A stretch of DNA of 64,000 nucleotides from CAVWDU01 sp963753815 (GCA_963753815.1 CAVWDU010000007.1:472056-536055), one strand, 5' to 3'. Shown: positions 44,441 to 54,364, counted from the stretch's first letter. The notes: generated by a model from the sequence alone, not told the origin. Program-made: numbers and translations.

Positions 44441-46654
44441 ATGAACAAGTTTATACCCACATCACTCGCAGTCGCTGTCGGTCTAGCGTCACAGATCGCT
44501 GGCGCCCAGCAGCAAAATAGCGGATTCGTACTTGAAGAAGTTATCGTGACAGCGCAAAAGCGTCAGGAAAATCTACAGGATATTCCGGTTTCAGCGCAGG
44601 CATTTGGAGCCGAGGAGTTGCGCATACTTGGAGCAGATTCGGTAGCGGAGCTTATTTTCGCCGCCCCATCACTCAACGCGGGCGGACTGGGTAGCGGCTC
44701 TCAACAGCAGTTGGGTATTCGTGGAATCGTAGACTTTTCCCGCAACCCGGGGGTAGACCCCCGTATGGGTGTTTATATCGATGAGGTTTACCAGGGCCAG
44801 GGCTATTCTGCGGACCAGCCGCTACTCGGCCTCGAGACGGTCGAGATACTTCGGGGCCCCCAGGGTACGCTGTTCGGAAAAAACACCGTATCCGGGGCGA
44901 TCAACCTCGTCACCAAGGACCCCACGGAAGTGTTCGAAGGTGAACTCGCTGCCACCTACGGCAACGAGGGACAAATGAAGGGCCAAGCCTACCTCTCAGG
45001 CGGCCTGACCGACACGCTGTTCGCCTCGGTAGCGCTAACCTACGACGAACGCGATGGCTTGTACAGAAACACCTTTCTGAACAGCGATACCGGTGACTAT
45101 GACCGTATATCGGGTCGAGGGAAACTCCGTTGGTTACCCACTGATGCGCTGGAAGCGACGGTTAGCTTTGATTACTCAAAACGCGAGAGCTCAGAACCGG
45201 TGGGTGTTGAGGCTTCCCTCGACCCGTTCGTCACCCGCGCCGGCTTTGACGCTGATGACCGTACCGAGTTTTGGGGTGCCGCTCTGGAACTTAATTACGC
45301 CCTCGATAATGGCTATGAACTGGTATCGATAACCGCCTATCGCGACTCGGAGTTTTACCTTCTGGGCGACGACGATATGACCCCGCTGAACATTCAGATA
45401 TCACGGTTTGACGAGTTCAACGATCAGTTCACGCAGGAGCTGCGTATCCAGTCTCCCTCAGATCGCGACTTCACCTGGCTTGCCGGTCTCTACTACTACG
45501 ATAGCGAGCGAACAACCGGCCGCCGCGCGATATTTGAGGAAGATCTTTACAACGTATTGATTCCGGCACTGGCGCCCTTTGCGGAAGCCTTGTCAGGCTA
45601 CGGTGAGATACCCTCGACACTGGAAGCCACCTCCTACGCGGCCTTCGTACACGCGGACTGGGCATTAAGCGAGCAACTCTCACTTACCTTTGGCCTGCGC
45701 TACACCCAGGATGAAAAGACCGTCGACTGGAGACAGAACAACGTTGTGAACGATCCGCAGACCGCTGCAGCGCTTGAGGCGGCTACCGGCCTGCCCCTTA
45801 CCCAGGCGCCGGGCGCGCTTTTTGGCGCAGTGAATTCAGAGGTTAAGGACGATCGTGACGAGGACGACATAGCGCCGATGCTTTCCATCAACTACCAATT
45901 CTCGGACAATACGCTGGCCTACGCGCGCTACGCTCGAGCGGCGAAAAGTGGCGGCTACAACGCCGAATTCATGCTCGCCGGACTGGATAACTTCGAATAC
46001 GACCAGGAAACCGTTGATTCCTACGAGCTTGGCCTGAAAACCACGGCGCTCGACGACACCCTGCGCATCAACCTCGCTCTGTTTCAGATGAACTTTGACG
46101 ACTACCAGGTGTTTCAGTTTCTTGAAAGCGCCTCCGGCGCGACCTCGCTACAGCTGACCAATGCGGGCCAGGTTACGACAGAGGGTCTTGAGGCCGAGCT
46201 AACCTGGGTCCCGACGCAAAACTTAAAATTCGTTGCAAACGGCACCTTCATCGATGCGAGTTACGACGAATTCGAAAACCCCGGCGACGGTGATTCGTTC
46301 ACGGGTAACGATCTACCCTACGCGCCTGAGGTGAAATACTTTCTTGCCGTACAGTACCTGCTGGAGCTTGGAAGCGGCAGTATCGCCTTTGACGTTGACT
46401 ACACCTGGGTTGACGAGCAATTCACTGACCCGAGTAATTCGGAGGTCGACAAAATCGACGACTACGGCCTGCTTGGCGCGCGTGTCTCCTATACGCCATC
46501 AGCGGGTAACTGGGAACTGGCAGTTTGGGGTCGCAACCTGACCGACGAAGAGTACAACAAGGTAAACAACGATAACTTTCTGGGCACACCACGTACCGTC
46601 TGGGGAGATCCGCAGCTCTACGGTGCGACCTTTACGTACTTCATGGGACGCTAA
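44441..46654 (+). CDS. TonB-dependent receptor of the D-amino-acid island
   Basis: About 737 residues from the ATG at 44441, after TTTAAGGAC; an earlier in-frame start (44372) lies inside the dehydrogenase tail and lacks a signal peptide. A signal sequence (LAVAVGLASQIAGAQQ) leads to a TonB-box-like VLEEVIVTAQKRQENLQDIP and a plug with TVEILRGPQGTLFGKNTVSG. A barrel follows, ending NFLGTPRTVWGDPQLYGATF and then YFMGR. Same broad receptor type as the one at 5169-7424. The ligand is probably a D-amino-acid-containing compound or peptide, given its neighbours (inference). It starts about 60 bases after the dehydrogenase gene. Confidence 0.9.
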   Translation: MNKFIPTSLAVAVGLASQIAGAQQQNSGFVLEEVIVTAQKRQENLQDIPVSAQAFGAEELRILGADSVAELIFAAPSLNAGGLGSGSQQQLGIRGIVDFSRNPGVDPRMGVYIDEVYQGQGYSADQPLLGLETVEILRGPQGTLFGKNTVSGAINLVTKDPTEVFEGELAATYGNEGQMKGQAYLSGGLTDTLFASVALTYDERDGLYRNTFLNSDTGDYDRISGRGKLRWLPTDALEATVSFDYSKRESSEPVGVEASLDPFVTRAGFDADDRTEFWGAALELNYALDNGYELVSITAYRDSEFYLLGDDDMTPLNIQISRFDEFNDQFTQELRIQSPSDRDFTWLAGLYYYDSERTTGRRAIFEEDLYNVLIPALAPFAEALSGYGEIPSTLEATSYAAFVHADWALSEQLSLTFGLRYTQDEKTVDWRQNNVVNDPQTAAALEAATGLPLTQAPGALFGAVNSEVKDDRDEDDIAPMLSINYQFSDNTLAYARYARAAKSGGYNAEFMLAGLDNFEYDQETVDSYELGLKTTALDDTLRINLALFQMNFDDYQVFQFLESASGATSLQLTNAGQVTTEGLEAELTWVPTQNLKFVANGTFIDASYDEFENPGDGDSFTGNDLPYAPEVKYFLAVQYLLELGSGSIAFDVDYTWVDEQFTDPSNSEVDKIDDYGLLGARVSYTPSAGNWELAVWGRNLTDEEYNKVNNDNFLGTPRTVWGDPQLYGATFTYFMGR

Positions 46655-46699
46655 AAAAGGCTGTATGATGTTAGTCACTGCACATACGCGAAGTCATTC

Positions 46700-47788
46700 T
46701 TGAGTCGCTGGCTGCAGGTCTACATCACGCCGCCGGCGGTGTTTGTATCCGTCATCATGGGTGGCGGATACGGTACCGGCCGGGAGGTCGTCGAGTTTTT
46801 TTCCCGCTACGGAGGTAGCGGAGGCTTGTTCGGCATCCTTGTCGCCACCCTCGTATTTGCCACAGTGTTTGGCCTGACCTTTGACTTTGCCCGGCGCATG
46901 GGCACTTACGAGTACCGCGAATTCTTTCGGCAGCTGATTGGTCCTTTCTGGTGGACTTTTGAGCTGCTGTATCTCCTGCTATTTCTTCTTGTGCTGGGCG
47001 TCCTCAGCTCCGCCGCCAGCAACATACTGTCCACACGATTCCAGGTTCCGGGGAATCTTGGGCTGGCTCTCATGCTGGCATTGGTAGCTTCTATGGTGTT
47101 TTTTGGCCGCCAGATTCTCGAGCGCATTCTCACGGGATGGATGTTCGCCATGTATGGCGTGTTTATTCTGTACTTTTTCTTCATGCTGCAGCAGTTTGAT
47201 GGCACGCTGCATGCCCGGCAGTTCACCGCGGTGCAAGAGCCCGGCGCCGTCACCGGCGGCGCACTTTATGCGCTCTACAATGTCGCGCTGGCGCCGGTTT
47301 TACTCTTCGCCGTGCGTGGCATAGAAACTCGCAAAGAGGCGGTGGGCTGCGGTCTGGTAACCGCCGTCCTGATCATGCTTCCAGCCGCGATGTTCCACAT
47401 CAGCTTTGCGCTGGGCCTGCCCCATATCCTTGATGAAGCCGTGCCTGTTTATTGGATGATTGAGCAATACGCCCCCGCCTGGATGCTGCCGGTTTACCTG
47501 GTCGCACTCCTTGGCACCCTCGCCCAGACCGGCGCCGGCCTGGTGCAGGGCGTCATTGAGCGCGTAGAGTTTGCGCTTATGCCCGACCAGGACGACGGCA
47601 TGAGTCATTGGGCCAGAGCATTGATAGCCATGGCGGCGCTGGGCATCAGTGCTGGCTTTGCATCGCTGGGCATCATTTCGCTGATCGCGAGGGGCTACTC
47701 CGCCATGGCCATAGGGTTTGCGGTGGTTTATGTCATACCGCTGCTGACCATCAGCTACTTTAAAAAGACGAGGACTAGAGAGTTATGA
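46700..47788 (+). CDS. YkvI-like membrane transport protein
   Basis: A 362-residue integral membrane protein of about 10 helices. The opening VYITPPAVFVSVIMGGGYGT and later LYALYNVALAPVLLFAVRGI match the YkvI family, which belongs to the LeuT/APC-fold transporters. The start is TTG at 46700 (SRWLQVYITPPA), 45 bases after the receptor stop. The substrate is unknown; an amino acid or a product of the dehydrogenase pathway is plausible. Its last codons overlap the following beta-lactamase-like gene by four bases (ATGA type), so the two are translationally coupled. Confidence 0.8.
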   Translation: MSRWLQVYITPPAVFVSVIMGGGYGTGREVVEFFSRYGGSGGLFGILVATLVFATVFGLTFDFARRMGTYEYREFFRQLIGPFWWTFELLYLLLFLLVLGVLSSAASNILSTRFQVPGNLGLALMLALVASMVFFGRQILERILTGWMFAMYGVFILYFFFMLQQFDGTLHARQFTAVQEPGAVTGGALYALYNVALAPVLLFAVRGIETRKEAVGCGLVTAVLIMLPAAMFHISFALGLPHILDEAVPVYWMIEQYAPAWMLPVYLVALLGTLAQTGAGLVQGVIERVEFALMPDQDDGMSHWARALIAMAALGISAGFASLGIISLIARGYSAMAIGFAVVYVIPLLTISYFKKTRTREL

Positions 47789-48807
47789 CCGACTCACCTG
47801 CTCACATAAGCACAACAGGCTATTGGACGAGCTCTCTTCTGGCGCTACTGCTGCTGGTGAGCAGTCAGGTCTTCGCTGCACCGACTCCCGCATCCACCCA
47901 GGGCCTTAGCTCCCTGTTAAGCTCACTGACGAGCGATCTTGTCGGGGTGATCGGCGTAGCAGCGCAGCTCCCGGGAAGCCCGGTCACAGTACTTGTCAAC
48001 GGCGATGAGCCCTTCCCCATGGCAAGCACCTACAAGATTCCGATTGCGATCACACTGCTGCGACGTGTGGATCGCGGTGAGTTGAGTCTTGAGCAACTCG
48101 TCCCCGTTGAGGATGACGGAGTCGTTTTCAGCCAGATTATTGCAAGCGCGTTCCCCCACAGTGGCGCCTCTCTATCACTGGCCAATCTGATTGAGGTCAT
48201 GATCACCTACAGCGATAACACCGCCACAGACTTATGCCTGGAACTTGCCGGAGGATCAACGGCCGTGAATAGCACCATGCGCGAACTCGGCATCAAAGGG
48301 CTGCGCGTAGACCGATCAACTGCCGCCTTGCTCAAGGATTTCTATGGCATTGAAGCCGGCCGTGACTCATTGGCCGAAGTAATGGCAACCGCACAACGGG
48401 ATCCACAACGGGTGCATGCACCACGGGCGGACTTCGAAGCCGATGCAAAGGATAAGTCCACACCCCGGGCGATGCTGTCGCTGCTGCTGGCACTGAACGC
48501 CGGTAACACCATGAGCCCGGAGAGTACTGACTTTCTTCTGGGCGCCATGTCCCGGACCGTGACCAAACCCGATCGCCTGGGGTTGTTGCTGCCCCGCGGC
48601 ACGCAAACTCGACACAAGACTGGCACCGTAGGCGGCGTGGTCAATGATGTGGGATTTATCCGCCTCCCCGCCGGAGAAGAATTTGTCATCGTCGTTTTTT
48701 CGAAAAGCAGCACCACGCCACCGGCCGATCGCGAGCGAGCTGTCGCCGAAGTAGCGCGCACGCTCTATGACTTTTTTGCCCTGCAAGCAGCGGAGAGCCA
48801 CAATTAA
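47785..48807 (+). CDS. Class A beta-lactamase-fold serine hydrolase lacking the deacylation Glu
   Basis: A 340-residue exported protein (signal peptide to about 32, SSQVFAA). The active-site set of the class A fold is present: S81-x-x-K84 (MASTYK), S143-D-N145 (TYSDNTATD) and K278-T-G (RHKTGTVGG). The omega loop, which reads 'RLDRWEPELN' in true class A enzymes, is RVDRSTAALLKDFYG here, so the Glu166 and Asn170 equivalents are missing. A lactam would be acylated but not hydrolysed efficiently by the known route. It may act as a DD-peptidase, D-amino-acid esterase/amidase or a beta-lactam sensor (inference). It overlaps the YkvI-like gene. Confidence 0.85.
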   Translation: MTDSPAHISTTGYWTSSLLALLLLVSSQVFAAPTPASTQGLSSLLSSLTSDLVGVIGVAAQLPGSPVTVLVNGDEPFPMASTYKIPIAITLLRRVDRGELSLEQLVPVEDDGVVFSQIIASAFPHSGASLSLANLIEVMITYSDNTATDLCLELAGGSTAVNSTMRELGIKGLRVDRSTAALLKDFYGIEAGRDSLAEVMATAQRDPQRVHAPRADFEADAKDKSTPRAMLSLLLALNAGNTMSPESTDFLLGAMSRTVTKPDRLGLLLPRGTQTRHKTGTVGGVVNDVGFIRLPAGEEFVIVVFSKSSTTPPADRERAVAEVARTLYDFFALQAAESHN

Positions 48808-48894
48808 TTACGGCTGCTTGCCCCCCGCTACGCCACACGACAGACCCGCTCGCTGGCAGTAGCGAATGTTAACTGTTCATGACCAAATTGAAGA

Positions 48895-49233
48895 TTGGCC
48901 AGCATTCATGGCCTTGATGAATCAAGCTTCAACCAGAACAGTTCTTCCGATGAACAGACATGCCTGTCGCTGGCAAAACAAAAAATCGACTTCAAAGATT
49001 TGCTGGCCTACCGCTTTGCCGGAGTCCACCTATCCGAGGCCCTGCCCGAGGCCCTGACGGAACGCTTTGAACCTGGTGACCGCGGCGTCATCGAATTCGG
49101 TGTTGAAAGCGACAACCTTGCTATTTTGCGCGACGCTGTAATACACAGCGATTTCATTCTATTATCCACCGCGGGTTGTGTGCGAAATGAAATGGCTGCT
49201 GGACTCATAGCAGAACTGCCCATTGGTCCGTGA
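48895..49233 (+). pseudogene. LysR-type regulator fragment (effector-binding domain)
   Basis: The frame reads KIDFKDLLAYRFAGVHLSEA, ERFEPGDRGVIEFGVESDNL and ILRDAVIHSDFILLSTA, which resembles the effector-binding domain of LysR regulators. The helix-turn-helix N-terminus is missing, and the frame ends at ELPIGP, short of the usual end. It is a leftover, not a working regulator. It lies between the plus-strand island genes and the minus-strand genes that follow. Confidence 0.55.
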
Positions 49234-49431
49234 GAGCCGGCCATCTGGTTTTCGGTCACGCTCAAAAAGGCGGCGGTGCACCCGGCGACCGCCAGCCTGA
49301 GAGAAGCGATCGAAAGCGCGACTCAACCCTAAAGCCCTCCCCTCACCCGCAACACTTGGTACTGGAATACAGGCTTAGCTTCACTGCCCTTTTGTTTGAT
49401 TTGCAGTCCGCATTGAGCAATGCATTAGCCA
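49234..49431. other. Short intergenic region after the LysR scrap
   Basis: About 200 bases between the regulator scrap and the convergent outer-membrane protein gene. Nothing recognisable. Confidence 0.4.
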
Positions 49432-50211
49432 CTAGCGCTTGCAACCGCCAAAGCAAAAGCGCGGTTCGGTAAAGTAGATGATACCGATTTCAAAGCCCGC
49501 ACCCCCGGAGCCGTTGAAGGCATCCGAGTAGGTCCCGGCCACGACCCATTTCTTTCCTTCCCAACGCACGCCAGCCCGATAGCTTGGCGGTGCATAGGCC
49601 TCGCCAGCGGTGCCAAAAACTTCGGCGACAATCGCCGACTGGGGGATCACATCGTAAATTGCGAGTCTTGACGCGTAGGTAAAACCCCAGGCGGTTTCAC
49701 CCGTGTCGCCCTGGTCGAGGTTGGCCGTGAACCCGGGCATTACGTCGAGCCGGAAGCGGTCATCATTCCAGGCATAGGTAGCGGTCAGTGTCGAAAAATA
49801 GGAATCAAAGGCCTGGGTGACCTCGCCCTGTTCGAGATAGTCCGGGTTTATGCCCGTTCCGATAAAGACGGAATAACCGGCGGTTCCTGCATCGTTCTCT
49901 GAGAATCGATATTTGGCGTAAAAAAGGGAGGAGGTATGGGATTCCGTACGGTCGCGAGGGTCGTCATAGTAGTGGATAAATTGCGCGTTCAACTCCAAGT
50001 TTTCTATGGCGGCGAGCACAAAGTAGTATTGCGAAAATTCCTCACCGACCGTTAGGACCTGAGTGGACACGCCCTGCGGCGCCGTCCACTGGTTGTCTCC
50101 CGCAAACTGCTGCGCCTGCGCAGGCGCCATCAGGGCCAGCATTGAAAAAGCACCGATTAGCCACCCGCCAAACCGGGCTGGTGTGATTTTTGCGAAAGAG
50201 ATTTTAAGCAC
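49432..50211 (-). CDS. Exported beta-barrel-like outer-membrane protein
   Basis: A 259-residue protein with a signal sequence (WLIGAFSMLALMAPAQAQQ). Regularly spaced aromatic strands follow: EEFSQYYFVLAAIENLEL, SSLFYAKYRFSEND, FSTLTATYAWNDDRFRLDVM, TAWGFTYASRLAIYD and GFEIGIIYFTEPRF. It has no strict family signature but resembles small outer-membrane transport or phenol-degradation-type barrels. The C-terminus ends FCFGGCKR, unusual for a barrel. It is the last gene of a minus-strand run that includes the serine hydrolases. Confidence 0.6.
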   Translation of the reverse strand: MLKISFAKITPARFGGWLIGAFSMLALMAPAQAQQFAGDNQWTAPQGVSTQVLTVGEEFSQYYFVLAAIENLELNAQFIHYYDDPRDRTESHTSSLFYAKYRFSENDAGTAGYSVFIGTGINPDYLEQGEVTQAFDSYFSTLTATYAWNDDRFRLDVMPGFTANLDQGDTGETAWGFTYASRLAIYDVIPQSAIVAEVFGTAGEAYAPPSYRAGVRWEGKKWVVAGTYSDAFNGSGGAGFEIGIIYFTEPRFCFGGCKR

Positions 50212-50342
50212 GTTGGTTGCCTTCGTTTCGGGTTTGTCTGTGATCTTAATTTTAAATCAAAATGCTGTTCTTATGGTCCGTGAGTTTGCGTTGGCGGGGA
50301 CGCACCGGCAGAGCGTGCGCCCGCGAGAGGTTTACCCACCTA

Positions 50343-50393
50343 TTACTTCGCCACCGGAGCCAGGTAGGAGTAGTCGAACAGCATGCGGGCGAT
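50343..50393 (-). pseudogene. Third beta-lactamase-like C-terminal scrap
   Basis: The minus strand reads IARMLFDYSYLAPVAK then stop, nearly identical to the end of the class A-fold gene at 51899-52895 (IARMLFDYFYLAPVAKQ). Only about 17 codons remain, sitting just downstream of the serine hydrolase gene. It marks an earlier duplication or a deletion between copies. Confidence 0.8.
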
Positions 50394-50448
50394 CGTTGCT
50401 CATAAATATATCTCCACAATAAAAACGCTAAATCACAAACTATGAAAC

Positions 50449-51885
50449 CTATTCCTCAAGACGGAAAATCCGGTGTTGCATGCTAAGGAACGCCGGCTTT
50501 CCAGACTTGTCACGCAGCAACTCACCAGCCGTTCCTTTATAGGGACCATCTGTCATGATGACCATGTCTTCACCCGCGCTACTCATCGAAATCGGTGGAG
50601 GGTTCTCATAAAACGAGACTCCACCTAATGGCTTGAATAAGCGCTCAGCCATGAGCTGGTCGTTGTCAAAATAGATTTTGTAGTCTTCATTGTCCCCTAT
50701 CCAAAGACCTTCGAAAGGTTCAAGGGCACTACGATCGGCCGTGACTGCAACCAGGGGTATTTTCTCAATATCCAAATACTTTTTGAGGGCCGCTGCGATT
50801 ACCTCATCGTACACTTCAATACCGCGGTCGCTGTTGGTGAGAACAACGATCCCGAATTTCTTATCCGGTGCAAACAGCATCTTGGCGGTAGCCCCTGCGG
50901 ACCGACCGGCATGAAAAACGGTTCGCACACCGCCGATATCCTCAACGAACCACGTGACACCGTTGTTTTCACTCAGCTCGCCTTCGACCAGGGGACTGTG
51001 CGCCATGTCCAGCAACTTTGGAGACAACAGTTGACTGCCGTCCTTGTCCTTGCCGTCAAACTGAAATTGCAGCCACTTCATCATATCGCTGACATTACTG
51101 AGTATGGCTCCGGCCGGATAGACGCTGCGGGGAAAAGGCGCAAAGCTGACCTGAGGTTCGGACGTCCCGTCGTAGACTCCGGCATGGCCAACGGCAAAAC
51201 GTTCTGCCATTAGATCCGCCATGAAGAAGGAGCTGTGCGTCATGCCCAGGGGCAGAAACAACTCGTCCTTCACTTTTTGTTCATAAGATTTTGCACGGCT
51301 TACGACTTGAATGAGGCGTCCTGCAATGATGAAGTTGTTATTGTTGTAGGCCCAGACCTCGCCATAAGGTGTGCGTTGCGGTAGAAATCGAAAAGCCCGC
51401 ACGGCCTTCTCCAAGGCGTCTTCCCCCGAACTGGGATCCTCAAAGTAGTCGCCTTGCCAGCCAGTCCGGTGCTGGAAAAGATCGATGACCTTCGCCTTCT
51501 CTGAAGCCTCACTATCCAGGACCGAAAACTCCGGGAGATACTTCCGAACCGGGGCTTCGAGGTCGAGCTCTCCGCGTTCTGACATTTTAAGAACCACGGT
51601 AGACGTAAAAGACTTCGATATGGAGCCGATATAAAACACGGTGTCTTCAGTGACAGCCTGGGGATCATCAAGATTGGTAATGCCGAGGCCGGCCATTTCG
51701 ACCTCGCCATCGTGCATGATCCCAATGGCTATACCCGGGACTTTGATCTCGTCCATGAGTCGCTGAGCTTCACTCTTAATTTCCTCAAACCGCGTGTCCA
51801 TGTTTTCCTGGGCAGTTGCCGGCAGGGCGACACTCACAGCGACGGCAAGCGCCGCGATCAATTTCCTGGTGTTTAGTTTCCGCAT
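50449..51885 (-). CDS. Class C beta-lactamase/DD-peptidase-like serine hydrolase
   Basis: About 478 residues from the ATG ending at 51885, with signal sequence RKLIAALAVAVSVALPATAQ. Active-site motifs of the PBP-like superfamily are visible: S88-I-S-K91 (GSISKSF), Y180-N-N (WAYNNNN) and HAG (VFHAGRSAG). It has a C-terminal extra domain of about 100 residues (PFEGLWIGDNEDYKIYFDND). Relatives include esterases, D-aminopeptidases and class C beta-lactamases. It follows 13 bases after the class A-fold gene on the same strand, so both are probably expressed together. Substrate not certain. Confidence 0.85.
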   Translation of the reverse strand: MRKLNTRKLIAALAVAVSVALPATAQENMDTRFEEIKSEAQRLMDEIKVPGIAIGIMHDGEVEMAGLGITNLDDPQAVTEDTVFYIGSISKSFTSTVVLKMSERGELDLEAPVRKYLPEFSVLDSEASEKAKVIDLFQHRTGWQGDYFEDPSSGEDALEKAVRAFRFLPQRTPYGEVWAYNNNNFIIAGRLIQVVSRAKSYEQKVKDELFLPLGMTHSSFFMADLMAERFAVGHAGVYDGTSEPQVSFAPFPRSVYPAGAILSNVSDMMKWLQFQFDGKDKDGSQLLSPKLLDMAHSPLVEGELSENNGVTWFVEDIGGVRTVFHAGRSAGATAKMLFAPDKKFGIVVLTNSDRGIEVYDEVIAAALKKYLDIEKIPLVAVTADRSALEPFEGLWIGDNEDYKIYFDNDQLMAERLFKPLGGVSFYENPPPISMSSAGEDMVIMTDGPYKGTAGELLRDKSGKPAFLSMQHRIFRLEE

Positions 51886-51898
51886 TGGGTTTTTCCAA

Positions 51899-52895
51899 TT
51901 ATTGCTTCGCCACCGGAGCCAGGTAGAAGTAGTCGAACAGCATGCGGGCGATCTCGGCAATTGCCCGATCCCTGTCCGCCGTGGATGTCTCGCTGCTGTT
52001 CGTGAACACGGCGATAGCAAACCGCCGACCGTCGGGGAGCGTGACATAACCGACGTCGTTGGCAACTCCGCCTAAGGTTCCGGTCTTGTGCGCGACGGGC
52101 GTTCCCTTCGGCAACAGCCCCTTGATACGACCATCGCCGGTGCGCGTGCGCGACATGACGCCCAGCAGGAACTCGCGGCTTTCCGGGCTCATCGCCGTGC
52201 CACCGTCGATGGCAAGCAGGAGTTTCAGATACGCATTGGGCGTTGTGTGGTCGCGGGGATCCGCCTCGAAGTCCGGATTGGGATCAAGCTGGGCCGCCAC
52301 CAGTGCCGGGTTGTTGCTGATGGCCTCAACGACAGCTTCTGGGGTGACCGATGGCACGCCGTAGAAATCCATGAAGAATCTCGCGGACAGGCCGATCGAC
52401 CCTGAAGTCGGTGATCCCGAGCCTGCGCAGGTTCTCGGTCACCGCCGCTGGTCCACCTGCCAGCCCCATAAGGACGTCGGTCGCCGTGTTGTCACTCTCT
52501 GTGATCATCGGATATATCAAGTTCGCTAACGAGAACTGGACCCCGGGGTAGGGGAATCTCTCGGCAATCGCAACTACGCCGGCGACATACATGTCGGGCG
52601 GGACGTCGACCAGTTGGTCGAGACTGAGTTCCCCCTTGTCCACGAGATCCATCACTTTCGCGGCGACCGCCACCTTGTAGGTGCTGGCCATGGCGAAGGT
52701 CTCATCGCCATTGAACGAGATGACCTCGTCGCCGCCGATTTCCTGCGCCGCGAAGCCTATGCGCCCGGCAAGCCCCGACGCGATCTGTCCGATCGCCTCT
52801 CCAACGGACTGCTCTTGCGTTGTCTGGCCGTATGCCGGGCCGAAGGCAGCGACCGCGGAAACCGCGAGGGCTGCGATAACGTAACGAAATTTCAT
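51899..52895 (-). CDS. Class A beta-lactamase-fold serine hydrolase, interrupted by one extra base
   Basis: Paralogue of the protein at 47785-48807. Signal peptide to about residue 24; S71-T-Y-K74, S134-D-N136 and HKTGTLGG are all present, so the catalytic Ser, Lys and SDN are intact. The frame breaks at about 52390 (plus-strand CAGGCCGATC): removing one base joins FRVDR to LSARFFMDFYG. The repaired omega loop again lacks the Glu166/Asn170 equivalents, as in the paralogue. The full product is about 331 residues. Long upstream space (52896-53164) separates it from the antiporter. As with its paralogue, peptidase, esterase or sensor roles are possible. Confidence 0.85.
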
Positions 52896-53164
52896 ATTAA
52901 GTTTATCCTTCTGTGAAACGGGTGTGGATGGATATTTGCTACTTTGAGTTTTGGGTGAATGTAGCGTTTGCTTTTCCTACACTCGAAATTAGCCGGACTG
53001 TATGCGACGTACATTATATGATTTCACAAGGCAAATAGCCTTTGTCATACGTAACAATTTGTTGCAGCGAGCGGCGCTTCGCGGCACCCTTTTCGGCTGA
53101 TTCGTGGTCGATCACGCTCCCATTTTGTCTAACGGAGCTAATAGCGAGTACACGCCGGGTTGGG

Positions 53165-54364
53165 TCAGGAGTGGTCAGCCTCGTGAAGGCCCAGCCAGTG
53201 GGCATATTTCCACGCAGTGATGCCGTGCAGAACCAGGCTCATCAGCACAGTGCACGCCACCACCAGGGCCATGAACCCAGCGTTGGTCAGACCCTCATCA
53301 AGCACAATGATGGCGAATACGATGCTGGCCATACCACGGGGACCAAACCAGCCCATAAACCAACGCGCCCGCGCAGACTCGCCCGAGCCCGTCATGCTCA
53401 GATACACCGACATCATGCGCACCACGGTCAGGGTCAGCACGGCATACAGCCCGATGGTCCAGGTGAACTTGCTGAATGCCTGCCCCACAACGGCAGAACC
53501 AAACAGGAACCAGGTCAACAAGGCCAGCACCTCGGCGATGCCTTCAGCAGGCTCAATCAGGTGGGCCGTCTCCTTTCTCAGCAGGTGCCCAAACAACAAG
53601 CCACCGGTAAATGACGCGATGTAACCGCTGCCGTGCAAACTTTGCGCAATGGCAAAACAGCTGAGCGCCAGCGCACCGGTCGTGATCTGGCTCCAGACCG
53701 GGTCAATCCAGCCGATGCGGGCTGAATAACGCATCAAGTAGGCACCCGCCGCAGCTACCAACAGCCCCACGAGCACGCCTGCGCCCAGCCCCTCTGCCAG
53801 CAACTTGAGGACCAGCCCTTCACCCAAAGCTGTCTCGCTGCCCAGCTCCAGGGCAATAAACACGAACAGGATGGGAACGCAGAGCCCGTCATTCAGGCCG
53901 CTCTCAACGTTCAGGCCTTCTCTGAGACGGTCGGGCACGACCGGGTTGGTCACCACCGCCTTGCCCAGCGCGGCATCGGTCGCCGCCAGCATGGTTCCCA
54001 GAATCGCCGCTTCGAAAACGCTCAGAACATCAAACAGGACCAGGGCCAGGCCAAAACCCAGCAGGATGGACATGGGCAAGCCCAGCAACAACAGGCGTGC
54101 CGGGATTCCAAAGCGGACTTTCAGCGTGTTGAGATTGGCATTGGCCGCGTCGGTGAACAGGAACAGGGCCAGGGTCAGATCCGCCAGGGTTCTCAGGGTG
54201 CTGCGGGTCTCACCTTCAGGAAACCAGCCCAGAAACATCGGCCCCATCAAAAGGCCGGCACCTACAAAAACGATCGGCCCGGACAACGACATCCGGTCAA
54301 CCCGCCCGGATACCAGGCTGTACAGAAAAACGAATATCGCCAGGATGGCCAGCTGGAGCTCCAT
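53165..54364 (-). CDS. CPA1-type sodium/proton antiporter (NhaP-like)
   Basis: About 399 residues from the ATG at 54364. Around 12 helices; the conserved core MLAATDAALGKAVVTNPVVP and LNVESGLNDGLCVPILFVFI carries the ion-binding Asp residues (ATDAALG and ESGLND) of CPA1 exchangers. It probably exchanges Na+ or K+ for protons at the inner membrane. The short exported gene upstream overlaps it by one base (TGATG), so they form a small operon. Convergent with nothing; next gene down is the beta-lactamase-fold pair. Confidence 0.9.
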   Translation of the reverse strand: MELQLAILAIFVFLYSLVSGRVDRMSLSGPIVFVGAGLLMGPMFLGWFPEGETRSTLRTLADLTLALFLFTDAANANLNTLKVRFGIPARLLLLGLPMSILLGFGLALVLFDVLSVFEAAILGTMLAATDAALGKAVVTNPVVPDRLREGLNVESGLNDGLCVPILFVFIALELGSETALGEGLVLKLLAEGLGAGVLVGLLVAAAGAYLMRYSARIGWIDPVWSQITTGALALSCFAIAQSLHGSGYIASFTGGLLFGHLLRKETAHLIEPAEGIAEVLALLTWFLFGSAVVGQAFSKFTWTIGLYAVLTLTVVRMMSVYLSMTGSGESARARWFMGWFGPRGMASIVFAIIVLDEGLTNAGFMALVVACTVLMSLVLHGITAWKYAHWLGLHEADHS

